This document shows positions 8,851 through 19,861 of a DNA stretch of 64,000 nucleotides, one piece after another (position 1 is the first letter of the stretch; every line of letters starts with the position of its first letter). The stretch covers positions 13,764,001-13,828,000 of the forward strand of contig JBHGNT010000005.1 of NCBI GenBank assembly GCA_043228905.1. Direction: 5' to 3'. The DNA comes from Azolla caroliniana. Lineage: Eukaryota; Polypodiophyta. Both the position numbers and the translations under genes were made by a program. The notes beneath the pieces were generated by a model. It was not told the DNA's origin. It ran no database searches and worked only from the letters and a program-made list of their open reading frames with translations.

Positions 8851-9961
8851 ATTATAAGGTGAGGATGTAGTGTCGTTGAGAGATCATAATGCCATCTGGA
8901 GTCTGAATTGCCTCGATGCCAAGGAAGTAATGGAGATCCTTCATGTCCATCATCACGAATTTGTTGCAGAGGAGGGACTTCACCTTGTTGATGTCGACTA
9001 AATGGTCACCTCCAATAACCATATTATTCACATATAGGATGATGACAATCGGGCTTCTAGAGTCATTTTGTACGTAGGGGGAGTTGTCGGATTTCGACAT
9101 TTGAAAGCTGATTTGATGAAGATATTGCATTATCTTCGAATGCCAAGCATGTGGTGTTTGTTTAAGGCCGTAGAGAGGCTTCTTGAGTTGGCAGACGTCT
9201 TTCAGATGAATGTTGGATTTGAAGTCGGGTGGTTGTACCATGTACACCTCCTCTTCTAATTCGCCTTAAAGAAAGGCATTCTGGACCTCCATCTGCTGGA
9301 CATGCCACCCTTTCACTACTGTGAGTGCGATCATGGTCCGCATAGTTGTCATCTTTGCCACCGGGGCAAAATTCTCTTCGTCGTGGAGTCTATGTGTCAG
9401 TGCGTATCCTTTCACTACGAGTTGAGCTTTGTAGTGGTTTATGAAACCGTCGGCATTATACTTCACCTTATATATCCATCTGCAACTAATTGCCTTCTTG
9501 TGCGGTGAGTGGGGAACAAGATCCCATGTCTCGTTCTTCCATAGTGCCTGCATCTCCTCATTCATTGCTTTGACCCATCGTGGATCCTTGGTTGCTTCCG
9601 AAGAACTTTCCGGTTCTCGAACTGTCACCACCTTCATCCTAAAGGCATAGTGGTATGGCATATAATCATTGTCGCTGAATCGGCTAACAAGATTCTTCTC
9701 ACGGGTGGAGCGACGAAGTTTTTCATTTTTTATGGCAATGGATTTCTTTACACCGGATGTCCTCATGATAGGTACATTGAAGCCACTCAACTCACTGTCG
9801 AGGGAGTGAGTCGATTTATTGCCGTAGAAGTGATCGTCTTCATATTCCAGCATTTTCACCTTGCCTTTGTCCATCTTTGGACTAGGCCTAGATGTGCTTT
9901 GGTCACTTGGGGGCTCTTGTGGCCCACTAGGTCTTGTCGTAATCGGACTTTCTTTGAACAT
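8851..9961 (-). pseudogene. Copia2-b pol: reverse transcriptase with mutated active site
   Basis: The N-terminal half (frame 9961-9266) has the W-V-K-A-M-N-E-E-M block, C-R-W-I-Y-K-V-K, the V-V-K-G-Y segment and F-A-P-V-A-K-M-T-T. The C-terminal half (9247-8852) has C-Q-L-K-K-P-L-Y-G-L-K and D-L-H-Y-F-L-G-I-E. The catalytic motif reads Y-V-N-N, so both Asp codons (GAT) have become AAT. A frameshift separates the halves. The enzyme would be inactive even if expressed. The upstream part includes a Ser/Pro-rich linker from the integrase tail. Confidence 0.85.
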
Positions 9962-11000
9962 GTGTTCGAGTCGATCTCCATCTTCTATCTCATGTTCGGC
10001 GGATTCCGGGTCAACTGGAAATGGTTCAGGAGGATTCGGCTCGGGTGGTAACCATGATGTTGATTCGTTGTAGACTACATCTCAGCTTACACAAACCTTC
10101 CAAATAGAGGGATTATAGCACTTGTACCCCTTTTGCTCCAGTGAGTATCCAACGAGGATACATTTTTCTGACTTCGGGTCGAGCTTTTGTCACTTCTCGT
10201 TGGGGATGTGCACATATGCAATGGCGCCAAATATCCAAAAATGTGATACATTGGACTTCCTTTCGAAAAATTTCTCGTGCGGGCATGCACACCAGATGTT
10301 CTACACCGGTTCATTAGGTAGACGGCAATGTTGGCGGCTTCTGCCCAATACGACTTTGGCACGTGCTTCACGTTAAGCATGGGCCATGCTACTTCGATTC
10401 TTTCGTTCCACTACTCCATTCTATTGTGGCCTATGTCGACATGAAAACTCGTGTCTAATTCCGTATTTCCGGAGAAAGCCGAAAATTTGTCGGAGAAGTA
10501 CTCTTTTCCTCCATTCAACCGAAGACATCGTACATGACAACCGGTTGTCTTTTCGACTTCGTTTTAGAATTCTGGAAATGTTTGAACACTTCGCTCTTTT
10601 GCCGCATGGGGCAGATCCAGGCGTGCCCTGAGAAGTCATCGATGAAGGTCACGTAGTATCGACATCCGCCGAATGTAGCCGTTTGAGACGGTCCCCATAC
10701 ATAAGAATGAATTACGTCCAATATGCCTTTGTTCATGTTCCTCTCCTTCAGAAATAGGTGTCGATGTTGCTTGCTGAATTGGCATGTTGCACATATGCCT
10801 TCAATCTCTTTCTCTTTGAAGTTCGGGAGTCCGATGACGACTCCTTTCGATTGCATTTCCTTGAGCTTTTGGAGGTTGATGTCGCCAATCCGTTTATGCC
10901 ACAACTCTATGTCGATGTCAGCTTTGGTGCGAGTCGAGAATGAACATTGGGCCCTCTCTTCGTCCGCGAGTGATGAATCGACCCTCTTTTTTGACAAAGC
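9962..11000 (-). pseudogene. Copia2-b pol: integrase
   Basis: Reading right to left, an L-W-H-K-R-I-G-D-I-N segment and C-A-T-C-Q-F-S-K-Q-H-R give the zinc finger. The first core Asp lies in H-S-Y-V-W-G, where related copies have H-S-D-V-W-G, so the first catalytic Asp is lost. F-I-D-D-F-S-G-H-A-W follows. The C-terminal part (10380-10087) has P-K-S-Y-W-A-E-A and the H-I-F-G-Y segment with frameshifts. Function is not retained. Confidence 0.82.
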
Positions 11001-12086
11001 AACAACCTTGATTAAATCAAACTTGCATACCTTGCTCAACAATTTGGCCGACGGAGAAGAAATTCTTCGTAATGGTAGGTACTTGCAAGACATTCTTAAT
11101 GTAAGTTTGGTTACCTTCTTTTCCAAATGGTACATTGCCGATGTGTCGAATCGTATGAGTGGTGTCGTCTCCAGTTTCGACATAGTTGGGTTCGTCCGGC
11201 ACTCGAAGTTCTAGGAACCATTCTTAATGAGACGTCACATGGTTCGAGGCACCAGAGTCGACGATCCATACATCTTCCGGACCGGAGGAACTAGTTGAGG
11301 TAAAAACTGACATAGAATTTGCTCTATGTCTCATCACGAACATTCCGCCATGGTCGTCATAGTCGGAGTTGGTGGCGTAATTCGTGAGTTGTCGGCTAGT
11401 GGAACCGACTCGTGCATCTTCTTTCAGCACTCTTCTTCATGGTGGCCGATTTTGCCGCAATATCCACATTTGATCGAGGTTTGTCAGCTCGGGCCGGAAT
11501 GGAAGCTCCCCCGTCTTCTCAAGGTTCCTCAATGGCGCTTTCGTCTAGTTGCCGAAATTGGGAGTTGTTTTCATGAAGCGGACCTCATCCGCCTCATCCT
11601 TGGCCGAATCGGCCTCTTGCTGAGTTGCGTCCTCTTCCTCCATTCGAATGCATGTAGAGCATGTGACCTTCCGAGGCATTGCTCCTTGTTCAAACATGGT
11701 TTTCTTCAACCAACAACATGGATTGAAAATTGAAGAAAGAGGGAGGATTCTCCCGTGCTAGTACGACAGTCCTCATCGTGCCAAACCGTGGTGCAAGGCC
11801 ACCGAGGTATATTTGCACCATCTCATCATCGTCCACATTGACGCTTACTGAGCCGAGTGAGTTACAAAGCTCCTTGATCTTCAAGGTGTGGCTTGTGATC
11901 GACATTTCCATTTCTTGCAAATTATTCAACTCTTGACGGAGTTGAAGCTTTCTTGCGGTTGTGCTGGTGGAGAAAAACTTCCCTAGATTCCCCCACGCTA
12001 CCGTCGACATCATGGCTTCTCGAATGTAGCCAAGCATGTGATCATGAACACACGTCACCAAGCAATACATCATTCGGCTTGCTGCT
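11001..12086 (-). pseudogene. Copia2-b gag (C-terminal part) and protease
   Basis: Frame 12073-11690 is the copia gag domain (M-M-Y-C-L-V-T-C-V, the T-A-R-K-L-Q-L-R-Q-E-L segment, I-K-E-L-C-N-S-L). Near 11465-11418 a CCHC knuckle C-G-Y-C-G-K-I-G-H-H-x4-C is followed by a stop. Protease (frame 11430-11224) has the active site V-D-S-G-A-S-N-H. Gag is interrupted at 12086 by Ty3-B and resumes at 21048. Confidence 0.85.
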
Positions 12087-13385
12087 ATTGTGTGATTTTT
12101 TACACACGATAAGAAAAGTAATGAAATAATTGTGTTAGGTTAGCTTAAATGGCTTAGTACGAAAGATGGATGTCTTCAAGGGCTTCCAAACACATTTTAC
12201 TACATATGAAACGGATAACTAAGTATCAAGCTATGTGACTATGAAGTTTGAGAAGATGAGGAAAACAAAATTGTGAGATATCCCACATAGTTAGGAAAAC
12301 ATCGGATCCAACAGTATATAGGCAGAGCCATAATACATTACTTCATATCTTTGTGTTTGAAGCACTAAATGACCAAGGTGAGCAGGGTTGAACTGTGTGG
12401 ATGGTTTGTTCATAGCCGATTTTGGGTCACGGCTTGATCGGCCACGATGCACGGCTCGGTCGAGACGTGTGCGTGCGCAGGTGCGGACATAGCCACGTCT
12501 CGATTGCGACGTGTGCGTGCGTGGAGGCGTCCACTGCTCGATCAAGGATGCCCGCGTGTGTTCGGTCGCGACATACGTACGGATTACTCACGGGAAGAAC
12601 TTTATGGATGATTGATCATATGGCTGAATATAAAGACGTCGCATACAACTAAAAGTAGAGACCATGCAACTAAATATGAATGCATGCAACTAAACTCGTA
12701 GCCGATTTTGGGTCGCGGCTTGATCGGCCACGATGCACGGCTTGGTCGGGACGTGTGCGTGTGTGGAGGCGTCCACTGCTCGGTCAGGGATGCGCGCGTT
12801 CAGTTCGGTGGATGTGCACGTGTGTTCAGTCGCGACACATGTACGGATTATGCACGGGCCGAACTTTATGGATAATTGATCATATGGCCGAATATAAAGA
12901 CGTCGCATACAACTAAAAGTAGAGACCATGCAACTAAAAATGGAAGCATGCAACTAAAAGTGGGGATGAAAAGGAATATCAAGGGCATGATAAACAAAGA
13001 ATCCCATATATATTCCACTCTCTTCTTTTCTCCAATTTTATTTTTTTTTTCTTCTCGGCTCCCTTATCTTATGGAAGCCATAACACTCAAGAACCCTAAT
13101 TTTTGTTATCTAAGCTATCTCTCGATAATCCCTAAATTATTTTTTATCTAAGCCATATTTCATAAACCTTAATCTATTAATCTATCAACCTTTGTAAGAT
13201 AAAACTTTTGTAATCCCAATCTTGGGATAGATTGTAATTTTTCTTTTCCTTTCTTAATGAAATTTGTCAAACTTTCAAATTTCCATTAATTCTTAAAAGT
13301 ATAAACGTAGGAATCTGATATCCTTTCGTCGGAGGCGTTGGGGTCCTACCTCAAGTTCACATATCCTCGTCGTATTTTCGTGACA
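12087..13385 (+). repeat. Ty3-B 5' LTR (1299 bp)
   Basis: It ends TTTTCGTGACA. The first bases (ATTGTGTGATTTT) differ slightly from the TGTCATGTGATTTT start of the 3' partner, so the tip has decayed. It is 113 bp longer than the 3' LTR, mainly because of an internal duplication. Its first 300 bases also match the first part of the solo LTR at 42069-43153 (minus). Confidence 0.87.
12412..12960 (+). repeat. Tandem duplication of about 286 bp inside the Ty3-B 5' LTR
   Basis: The block starting (a/g)tagccgattttgggtc, containing cggccacgatgcacgg and ending with the catgcaactaaa segment, occurs at 12412 and again at 12698. The 3' LTR has only one copy (from about 20190). The GC-rich part is made of short repeats built on CGTGTGCGTG and GTCGCGAC-like words. 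Confidence 0.75.
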
Positions 13386-13387
13386 TC

Positions 13388-13405
13388 TTTGGTGAACCCG
13401 ACGTG
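13388..13405 (+). other. Primer-binding-site candidate of Ty3-B
   Basis: TTTGGTGAACCCGACGTG begins two bases after the LTR. The same 18 bases follow the Ty3-C LTR (51984-52001) and, with one change, precede gag of Ty3-D. Its TGG start fits the CCA end of a tRNA, but I cannot match the rest to a plant tRNA that I know. Confidence 0.6.
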
Positions 13406-13438
13406 AAACGAGGCGGTAGGAGGATATCAAGTGTGACG

Positions 13439-15052
13439 ATGGTTTCGACAAGCGGAAATCAAGGAGAGAAATTGACGAAAGGCATGGTGTGCGTTGTGGA
13501 ATACATGATGAAAGCGAGGGATCGAGAGGCTTTAATCGACAAAGTTGTAGATCAAACAGTGGAGATAGCTGGACGATTTGGTGGCAAGACCATCACGGAT
13601 TTCCTTGCTACGTATCGGAACGACATGGAGCAGAGGGATGTCAACGATCTTAAACAAATATCTAGCTTTAAACGTATGGTGGAACTAGGGATCTGCGAGA
13701 GCATCATGGAGATCCAAAATGAGCACACAACTTGAGCGGAGTTCGAAAAGGCGCTTCTTGCTGAATACATGCTTGAAGACACGTCATGGATGACTCGGCA
13801 TACGCTAATGATTTGGGTCGAGAAGAAACGGAAGAATCTGTGTGCATCAAGTGTATATAAGGAATTCGAACAAAAGTACAACCGACTTCCGAGTGTTGAT
13901 CAACGAGTTCTCGATGGAGATAAAGTCCTGCTATTACTGAAGGCGGTGGATATGAAAGACCAACAAGAATTAGGCAACCTTTTGGAGGATGACACGCAAC
14001 CAAATGGCTTGGTAGCGAACTGGGCGGTGGTGAAGAAGGCTTGTATCCATCTTGATAAGCGTCGACAATGGCTAGAGGAGACTGACGTGGAGAATCCACA
14101 ATCGTGGAGGAAGGCGCCTACAAAGATCGATCCTAGCAAGCAGATCAACAATTTTGACAAGAACGCGATTGAGTAGTCTATAATCGAAGAGCTCTCCAAG
14201 AAGTTTGAAGCGGTATCGCTAGCCAACTTAGGTCAACGCAGGCCCAAGGGAAAAGAAGTGTTTAGATGTGTGTGGTGCGACAGCTTCGAGCACTCGCGAA
14301 GGGAGTGCACTGACTTGCAAGACGCGATTCGCAAGAATGTCGTCTATTTGGACAGCAACATGATCCACTCGAGCGAGACCCGGAAGCCACTACGCGTGAA
14401 CTTCGGAAGAGGTGGGCTGAAAAAGATTGTGGAAGAGGAAGATGCAAGGCATGTGGAAGCTATGCATTATGCCGCATCGGCCGGTATACGAGTTGGAAGA
14501 GAGAATCTAAAGATGATCAAGCCAAGAGTTGGGTTTTGGCCGACGGTCTTCGAGTGCGAGAAAAAAGGAAAAATCAATTCGGAGGATCTTAAACTTGTTG
14601 ATCAGAATGTGCGACGAGTTACCGAATGGTCGGATCCAGTCGACAATAACACAAGCTTTGTGGAGGTTGTGTGTGACAACTATGAAGCTCTTGTCGAAGA
14701 GAAGAGGAAAAGAATTGGTGAAGAAGATGGCACATCAAAGCGTCCCAATACGAGGAACACAGGGAAAGAAGGGCAAGCCCAACCTACACCATGAAAAGAG
14801 ATTGGAGAAACAAGCATGAAGCCCGGTGGGTCAAGCCAACCTGCTCAGATGGAAGTCGATGAATCTGTGAAGAAAGGAAAAGATTGAGCGGCGCCGACTT
14901 ACAAGCTAAGGTCGGACATAGAACAAACAACTGACTTGCAAAAGGTTCTTGAGGAGAAGGTTTTAGACAGTCATGTTGACCTTATTTTAAGAGAACTGCT
15001 TGGGATCGTGAAGAAGGAGTTTCATGATACTATCGTGGACCTTATTAAGCGG
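13439..15052 (+). pseudogene. Ty3-B gag and start of protease region
   Basis: Gag starts at an ATG 33 bases after the primer site. It is interrupted by TGA at 13733-13735, where Ty3-C has Trp in R-T-W-E-E-F, and by further stops at 14174, 14792 and about 14885, always reopening in the same frame. The capsid-like part has F-G-G-K-T-I-T-D-F-L. A CCHC zinc knuckle C-V-W-C-D-S-F-E-H-S-R-R-E-C lies near 14267-14308. It is followed by the conserved G-G-L-K-K-I-V-E and H-Y-A-A-S-A-G-I-R-V segment seen in all copies. The frame then meets the solo LTR at I-V-D-L-I-K-R. Confidence 0.85.
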
Positions 15053-15776
15053 TGTCGCGAAGATGCGCGTGCATGCGTTCTTTGCTTGAGCGGGACCATT
15101 GGGGTCTCGGACCGGGGAGGATGTTTGTGAAATTGTCGAAAAGATGACGATATGTATGCAAGAGTCGAGGAAACTAATGTCACACTTGAGAAGATCGAAG
15201 ATTTTTATGCTTGAGAAGAAAATATATGTCAAGAAGAAGAATAAGAAGATTATTATATTATTCTTGATGATGATGATAATGATGATGATCTCCAAATTGA
15301 CCCCCCTTTACACGAGCCCAACTAGAGGCTTTTATAGGTCTCTCCATGCTTGTGACATGCAAGAAACCATGGGCTAAAACCATGGTTTTGCATATGACAT
15401 GCACAAAACCATGGGCTAAAACCATGGGCTAAAACCATGGTTTTGCATATGACGTGCACAAAACCATGGGCTTAAAACCATGGTTTTGTTTACACGGTTT
15501 TGTACATTTGTTTCCTATGGAATACTGAATATGACAAGGAAATATACAAAATCTAAAGCACTTAGTAGTAGCTTTAGTGGTAAGCTAATTGCTTCCTATC
15601 TTGGAGGTGTAAGGTTCAAATCTTACTTGCACCCCTCTATACACACTCAATGCCATTAGGCCCTAGGTTTATTTATTATTGATTTATTTTCATTTTTACA
15701 AGTATTTGTGAAATGTGTGTGTATCCTCACTTTTTGACTTTTTCTCGCACTAAACACACCACATCACGATAGCAGA
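15053..15776 (-). repeat. Solo LTR of the Ty3 lineage inserted in Ty3-B gag-pro
   Basis: The plus strand starts TGTCGCGAAGATGCG, the complement of the CGCGACA LTR end. The other end reads ATCACGATA, a decayed TGTCGTGAT start. AGCGG occurs on both sides (15048-15052 and 15777-15781), and the gag-pro frame resumes after it. Inside, on the minus strand, are TATAAAAG (15336-15329), CCATGG-rich palindromes (15360-15490) and an antisense tRNA-like module (15569-15623). No internal coding region is present. Confidence 0.75.
15569..15630 (+). repeat. tRNA-like module (box A/B) antisense to the solo LTR
   Basis: TAGCTTTAGTGG and GGTTCAAATCT are about 33 bases apart. Flanking GGTGTAAG and CTTACTTGCACC can pair around the box B loop. 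It is too short and lacks an acceptor stem, so it is not called as a tRNA gene. Confidence 0.5.
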
Positions 15777-16353
15777 AGCGGCAATAATCTGATGAAGAGG
15801 AGGTGAAAACAAGTGCCATAACCATGGGAAGATCGGAAGAGGAGGAAGAAGAAGAAGTGGTAATGGATAGCCATTGCTCTCGACCTCATTGGGCAAGAGT
15901 GACAGCGGAGACGCCGGTGAAGATCGAGGAGAAGAAAGAGATCGTGGTGGCCTTGATTGACCATGGATCGGAGATCAACCTCATGTCAACCGAGTTGTAC
16001 AAGAAAAGAAGATGGCCGATTAATACAAACCATGGAAGATTCGAGTGGCAACGAAGGCCACGGAGGACTTATACGGAGGTTGCCCCAAAGTTAAAGTCAT
16101 GGTTGGGGATGTGGAGATTGATCAACACTTTTTCATGCAACACTTTTTCATGCAAGACTCGGCTTCACATCCCGCCATCCTGGGACAACCGTATATAACA
16201 TCGTCCCAGATGGAGACCAAGGTGTTCAATAATGGAGCAACCTTCGCACGAGTCAAGACCCTTGACAGTCAAAGATCTGTGAAATTCCTGATGGTGCGAG
16301 CTAATCACGAAAGGAATTGAGATAGCCTTGGAGGCGAATCCTTGGATTTTTAG
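15777..16353 (+). pseudogene. Ty3-B protease region, end of gag-pro
   Basis: This continues the frame broken by the solo LTR. It reads V-A-L-I-D-H-G-S-E-I-N-L-M, an aspartic-protease-like site with His where Ser or Thr is usual. A shift near 16040 leads to the H-F-F-M-Q-D and P-A-I-L-G-Q-P-Y-I-T segment; H-F-F-M-Q is duplicated by a 15-bp repeat. A TGA at 16318-16320 fits a mutated Arg codon. The conserved D-F-stop with GATTTTTAG lies at 16345-16353. Confidence 0.82.
16345..16353 (+). other. Putative -1 frameshift site (GATTTTTAG) of Ty3-B
   Basis: The zero frame stops at TAG. The -1 frame is open from here through the pol spacer to the end of the reading frame at 16706. It shares an S-P motif shortly after the shift with the other three copies. 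Confidence 0.6.
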
Positions 16354-18358
16354 AGTGGACTATTGAAGCGTGGGGCACAAATAGTCCGAGAAATCATAAG
16401 TCCCCACAAGGAAGCAGAGTATGTGGATTGCAAGGAGAAGAAACATGCGTCACACCTAACGGCGCATGTAAACTAACACTACTCAACAAGAAGGACAAGC
16501 GTGGGATACAAGACTTCGAGAAGGTGCTAGAAGAAGAAAGCATAATCGAAGAAGAAGAATTCGTGTCTCATATTCTGGAGGAAGCCTCATTTAACGACAC
16601 CGTCGGCGAAATCAAGGAAGTCGTGGACTTGAGCTATCTTCATGATCGACACGTGATTTTGGTTACCTCCATCAACATGTATGCTATCATCGATGAATAT
16701 CATTGAAGCATCTTGATGGAGGAAGCTGAAGTCAACACAAAATATAAAATGGTGGATAGGAAGATCAAGCCAGTGCAATTCCGCTACCAGAAGATAGTTA
16801 GCAAAAGATGAGGGAAGTTGCAAAAGATCCAAGCTTAAGGAATCCAAAGACAATAGGTCACGTCTTCACTGAAGAGACAAAAGGAAAGCTACGAGTTGGA
16901 AGGGAGGATTTCGTCCTTCCTGAAGAGGAGCGAATGTTCCGCGGAATGCTTGAAAGACATGGGAAGGCTTTTGCATTTTTCCCACAGGAAATCGGATGTG
17001 CTAATCCAAGGACGGTAGAACCGATGGTGATCTTCACGCTGCCACATGTGCCTTGGAATTTGAAACCGATACCGGTTCCGAGAGCACACCTACAGAAGCT
17101 GATCGAGCTCTTAAAGGAGAACGTGAATATGGGAATTCTAGAGCCATCGAATGCTCCATATTCTAATAGGTGGTTGATGGTGCCGAAGAAGAATGGATCA
17201 TTGTGATTCATCCAAGATCTTCAACCCATCAACCAGGTGACAATTCGGAATGCTGAAATTGGTCCGAGTGTGAATGAATTTGTTGAGGCGTTTGTGGGCC
17301 GATCCATCTACTCCATTGGCGATCTCTACTCTGGATACGATCAATTCCAGTTGGCGATCGACAGTCATGACATTACAACCATGAGGACTCCGATCGGCCT
17401 TGTGCGGATGTGTACCTTACCTCAAGGTGCAACGAACTCGGTGGCTCATATCGTGAATGCCATGAACAAGGTCTTGAAGGATTGCATCCCGGGCATCACA
17501 ATGCCATTCTTGGATGAGATTCCGATAAAAGGATATTCGGATGAGGAAAAGGATGAATCGAAAGATAAGGATGGATGCCAAAAGTTTGTCATGGATCATA
17601 TGAAAGATTGTGAGAAGGTGCTCCAAAGGCTCAAAGATGCGAATTTGACATTTTCAGGAGAAAATTCCACATTGGGGCAACCCGAGATCTTGGTGGTAGG
17701 TCACTTGTGTGGAGAATACGGTCGGAAGCCTTCTCCATCCAGGGTGAATGCGATCCAAGACATGAAAGAAGAATGCGTAACCAAAACGGAGGTTCAAAGG
17801 TTCCTTGGAGCATGTGCCTTTTATCATATTTGGATTCCACACTACGCCCACATTGTTGAGCCATTATACCGTCTACTAAAGAAGAAGCGGAGGTTCGAAT
17901 GGATGAGCGAGCATACTTTCACCATCCGAAGGCTGAAGAATTTGTCCATGGAGGCACCTGCATTATGGAAGGCGGACTATTCAAACGGCAAGCCCATTTT
18001 CGTGACCGTGGATACTAGTCCGACCGGAATTGGATGGGTTATCAACCAAGAAGACGAAGATTGCAACTGATATGCAATTCGGTTTGGCTCAAATTTGTTA
18101 AGTGATAGGCAAAGAAGGTATGCCTTAGTGAAGAGGGAGCTATGGGGAATCGTATCGGCGATCAAGTGTGATCGTGACTACCTTATTGGAGTAGAAGTCA
18201 TAATCGAGACAAATTGCCTACCAATCTTGGGTATGATATCTGGTTGTAGTAGACCAGATATTGTCATGCTACGTTGGATTACATATATCAAATCACTCAA
18301 ACTGAATATCCCTCATGTAGCTAGGAAGCGTAATGTCATTGCAAACATGCTATCATGA
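16354..18358 (+). pseudogene. Ty3-B pol: spacer, reverse transcriptase and RNase H
   Basis: After an acidic spacer, RT runs in two open blocks (16808-17206 and 17237-18070). They are separated by TGA at 17204-17206, where relatives encode Arg in R-F-I-Q-D. RT motifs are P-W-N-L-K-P-I-P, G-I-L-E-P-S, L-P-Q-G-A-T-N-S and an active site F-L-D-E, so the second catalytic Asp is changed to Glu. RNase H (V-D-T-S-P-T-G-I-G-W) is cut by TGA at 18068-18070 and again at 18356, both fitting CGA-to-TGA changes. Confidence 0.87.
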
Positions 18359-19861
18359 GCAAGATATGACGGAGAAGAAGATCGACATTCTAATGAAGAG
18401 GATGTTGGCTTAGTTTTCTTTACAAGTTCCTGCGCTCAGGTGCTGACTACTTTCATAGAAGAGGACTACAAAGGTGAATTCATGGAGATCGGGAAATACT
18501 TGAGTTCTCTCAAAAAGATGAATCATGGTCGACAAAAGACTTCCACCGAATTCGGAAGAAGGCGTACAAGTATTTCCTTAAGGATGGATCTCTTTGGAGG
18601 CATGCAAAAAAGAAGGGGACTCTGATGAGAGTTGTCTGCAAGCTGGAAGACCGACAAAAACCAATGTCTGAATTTCATGATAGTGTTTTTGCAGGTCATC
18701 GAGGAATATGGGCTACATTCACGAAGCGTAAGGAGAAATATTGGGGGTCGGGCATCTACAAATATGTAGTAGCTTATGTGGAAACATGTAAGGAATGTCA
18801 AGTGTTTTCGAATGTTCGTCATCGAGATGAACTTCATCCGACTTACCCGTTGGCTATGCATTACAAGTGGATGGTAGACATCGTAATGATGCCAATGGGG
18901 AAATGGCAGATGAAGTATCTTATGCTCGCGAGAGAGGATCTTACCAATCAAGTTGAAGGGCGAGCATTGAGAACTAAGGAGACATCATCAGTATGCAGAT
19001 TCCTTCTTGAAGATGATATTTGCAGATATAGATGCGTCGGCAAGATAGTGGCTGATAGAGGCAAGTTGGACGCCAAAGAAGCTAGAGAATTCTTCTCTAG
19101 GATAGGAATCAAATTATCTCTTACCACAACATATAATCCAGAAGCGAATGGGAAAGTGGAACGTGGACATGGACCGATTGTGAAGCCTCTAGTGCAATCT
19201 TGCCATGGGAAAATAGGAGAATGGCCACGTCTATTGTCATTTGCACTATTGGCTTACAGGACTATTCATAGCATGGGGACGGGATACATGCCAATAGAGC
19301 TCATATTCGAACAGAAGCCGATAATGCCAGTGGAACAAAGTATTGTTTCATGGTTTGAATTGCCATGGCAAGATGAGATAAGTAGAGAAGATCTTGTAGC
19401 ATTGAGGATTCGACAGTTGGAGCGGAAGTTGGAAGATATAGAAGTGGCGAAAGCGCGGCTAAAGAATGCAAGGCTGAAGAACAAGAAAGACTTCGACAAA
19501 CGACATTGATTTCGTCCAAGGAAAATCATTGAAGGAGATTGGGTGTTGTTCTACGATAGTAGCTTAGATAACCAACATAGTACGGGTTGAAAATTTTCAC
19601 AACGATGGTTTGGACCATATGTGGTGAAGAAAGTGGAAGATAATGCAACATATCGATTAGCAGAACTAGATGGTACACCACTTGCTTTGCCAATTGAAGA
19701 AAAGAGAGTGAAGATCTTGAAGAGAAGAGAGGCCCCAAATCTTGAAATCGAAGCTCTAGAAGATGTAGCCTTGACCATCGAGGTTGAAAAACAATAATCA
19801 AAAGAGGAACCTCACTACAATTGGCACATACCGGTGGATGTGCAAGTTTGGTGGGGGTGAA
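18359..19861 (+). pseudogene. Ty3-B pol: linker, integrase and polypurine tract
   Basis: A linker with frameshifts (18359-18625) precedes a long integrase frame (18625-19509). The zinc finger has H near G-H-R-G-I-W and C-K-E-C-Q. Catalytic residues are D in W-M-V-D-I-V, D in V-A-D-R-G-K and E in G-K-V-E-R-G. It shares the L-A-R-E-D-L-T-N-Q-V-E-G-R signature. A TGA at 19507-19509 interrupts the tail, which continues through G-D-W-V-L-F-Y-D and W-F-G-P-Y to about 19800. The tract GGTGGGGGTGAA ends at the LTR. Confidence 0.87.

Noticed and set aside
15569-15630. Genuine tRNA gene at the box A/B pair
   Set aside because: No acceptor stem or proper anticodon arm, box spacing is short, and related modules occur at the same place in other LTRs.
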